Origin: Aradus depressus
Lineage: Eukaryota; Arthropoda; Insecta; Hemiptera; Aradidae
Direction: 5' to 3'
Length of the DNA: 64,000 bases
Assembly: GCA_963662175.1 (NCBI GenBank)
Contig: OY759224.1
Coordinates: 36,403,489-36,467,488 of the forward strand
The notes beneath the pieces were generated by a model. That model did no database searches. It was given only the letters and a program-made list of their open reading frames with translations, and was not told the origin of the DNA. Shown here in pieces: positions 62,928 to 64,000 of the stretch. The stretch's first letter is position 1, and the number at the start of each line of letters is the position of its first letter. The position numbers were made by a program, and so were the translations under genes.

Positions 62928-63334
62928 CTAAGGGGAAAACACCATGTCTACAAAAATCACATTTTGTGACATCATTATATAGCAGGATGGACCAACGATG
63001 TTATAGGAAGACAGAGATCACGCTTATGATCGATAAATCTGCCAAGCTTTGGACACTGAGTGTGCCTTCTTAAAGACCAATATTAACATATGTATATAGG
63101 ATAATATTAACATATATACGATAATAGTATATACTTTCGTTAAACCATAACATGATTATTGGATACGTCGTACAACCTTACAAATCAAAATAGCTTATAA
63201 ATTATTTTCATCGACCCCATATTGAATCCTAGAATAACATCATACGAATAATAATTATAAAAATAAATATATAATATAATTAAATTAATATATAATAGGC
63301 TACCAACTTACTGCAGCAGTTAGACCCCTTTCAC

Positions 63335-64000
63335 ATGAGGATCCTACAACTCAACCTCAATCATTGTGAAGCTGCGCAAGATCTATTGTGGCAGACAGTA
63401 CGCGAAAAGAATATCGACATAGCTATACTCTCTGAGCAATACAAAAATGTCGATAGCCAACCCTGGGCAGCAGATAACACTAGCTGGGCGGCAGTTTGGT
63501 CGTGCCTAGGGCGACCTTTCCAGGAGACTATGAAGAGACCAGAGTCTGGCTTCGTGCGGGTGAAGATGGATGGTATCCACTTCTATAGCTGCTACGCTTC
63601 TCCCAATGCAAAGATTGAGGAATTCGAAGACTTTCTGGACCGGTTGGTCGATGATGCCAGGGGGCACAGTCCGCTGGCGATCGCCGGAGACTTCAATGCA
63701 TGGGCTGAGGATTGGGGCAGCGTAGAAACGAATACTAGAGGGCAGGCACTCTTGGAGGCTTTTGCTTCTTTGGATGTAGTGCTACTCAACAAAGGTGACG
63801 AGTTCACATTCCGCAGGGGAAATACAGGGTCCATAGTTGACCTGACTTTCGTCAGCGGTCGACTAGTCAATAGCAATACGGAATGGGAAGTGAGCGAATG
63901 CTACACAAATAGCGATCACCAGGCAATTCTGTGGCAGGTATCATGCGAGCCAAAAAATAGAGCACCAGGCAGCCGAATGATAGCAGGATGGAAGGCAAAG
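63335..64000 (+). CDS. R1-type non-LTR retrotransposon endonuclease, runs off the window
   Basis: From ATG at 63335 the frame is open for 222 codons to the window end. It reads MRILQLNLNHCEAAQDLLWQ, IDIAILSEQY, LAIAGDFNAWAEDWGS (catalytic GDFN), SIVDLTFVSGRL and TNSDHQAILW (catalytic SDH), the APE-type endonuclease in the form typical of R1/R1-like LINEs. The reverse transcriptase should follow beyond the window. The upstream methionine context is not informative and the real ORF2 may begin earlier. Confidence 0.88.
   Translation, partial: MRILQLNLNHCEAAQDLLWQTVREKNIDIAILSEQYKNVDSQPWAADNTSWAAVWSCLGRPFQETMKRPESGFVRVKMDGIHFYSCYASPNAKIEEFEDFLDRLVDDARGHSPLAIAGDFNAWAEDWGSVETNTRGQALLEAFASLDVVLLNKGDEFTFRRGNTGSIVDLTFVSGRLVNSNTEWEVSECYTNSDHQAILWQVSCEPKNRAPGSRMIAGWKAK

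Overview
The window looks like an arthropod, most likely insect, nuclear genome. It is AT-rich, its genes are split into short exons by long introns, and most of the intron space is transposable-element debris of kinds common in insects (BEL/Pao, RTE, Jockey, R1 and Penelope retroelements, hAT, Tc1-like and MADF-carrying DNA transposons, tRNA-derived SINEs). I cannot name the species. All exon calls were made by hand from splice sites, reading phase and recall of the protein families; no alignment was run.

Layout, left to right. (1) 2510-28211, + strand: an acyl-CoA synthetase family member 2 (ACSF2) gene, 12 recognisable exons, with only the N-terminal/transit-peptide exon missing. Its introns hold a Penelope-like fragment split by an RTE retrotransposon, an internally deleted Jockey element, a MADF-domain TIR element with a 60-bp tandem array, a nearly intact antisense BEL/Pao element with 171-bp LTRs, a 107-bp-arm palindrome and a 1.24-kb TIR element containing a SINE. 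(2) 29917-38831, - strand, convergent with ACSF2: an 8-exon gene whose N-terminal ~85 residues match GTP cyclohydrolase I feedback regulatory protein (GCHFR/GFRP), followed in frame by a ~190-residue proline/serine-rich, cysteine-ended extension. (3) 40163-53944, + strand, divergent from GCHFR: a complete 8-exon RNF14-type RBR E3 ubiquitin ligase. Its introns hold a hAT element with exact 8-bp target duplication, a dead Tc1-like element, a Penelope-type inverted repeat and a 51-unit, 32-bp minisatellite made from the first bases of exon 6. (4) 59374-62927, - strand: the last three exons of a cyclic-nucleotide-binding-domain ion channel whose 5' part lies to the right. (5) 63335 to the window edge, + strand: an R1-type LINE endonuclease, open at the window end. 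Between RNF14 and the channel gene is a 2.9-kb decayed hAT element containing a young SINE.

The genes are ordinary single-copy metazoan genes (mitochondrial fatty-acid activation, tetrahydrobiopterin control, ubiquitin ligation, membrane excitability) and do not form one pathway. The most unusual observations are: the exon-derived minisatellite with decoy splice acceptors in RNF14; hammerhead-ribozyme-like motifs at eleven places in Penelope-type repeats, often as head-to-head palindromes; a 179-bp perfect direct repeat flanking the RTE insertion, which behaves like an extremely long target-site duplication; the long C-terminal extension of the GCHFR-like protein; and a duplicated promoter/first exon of that gene.
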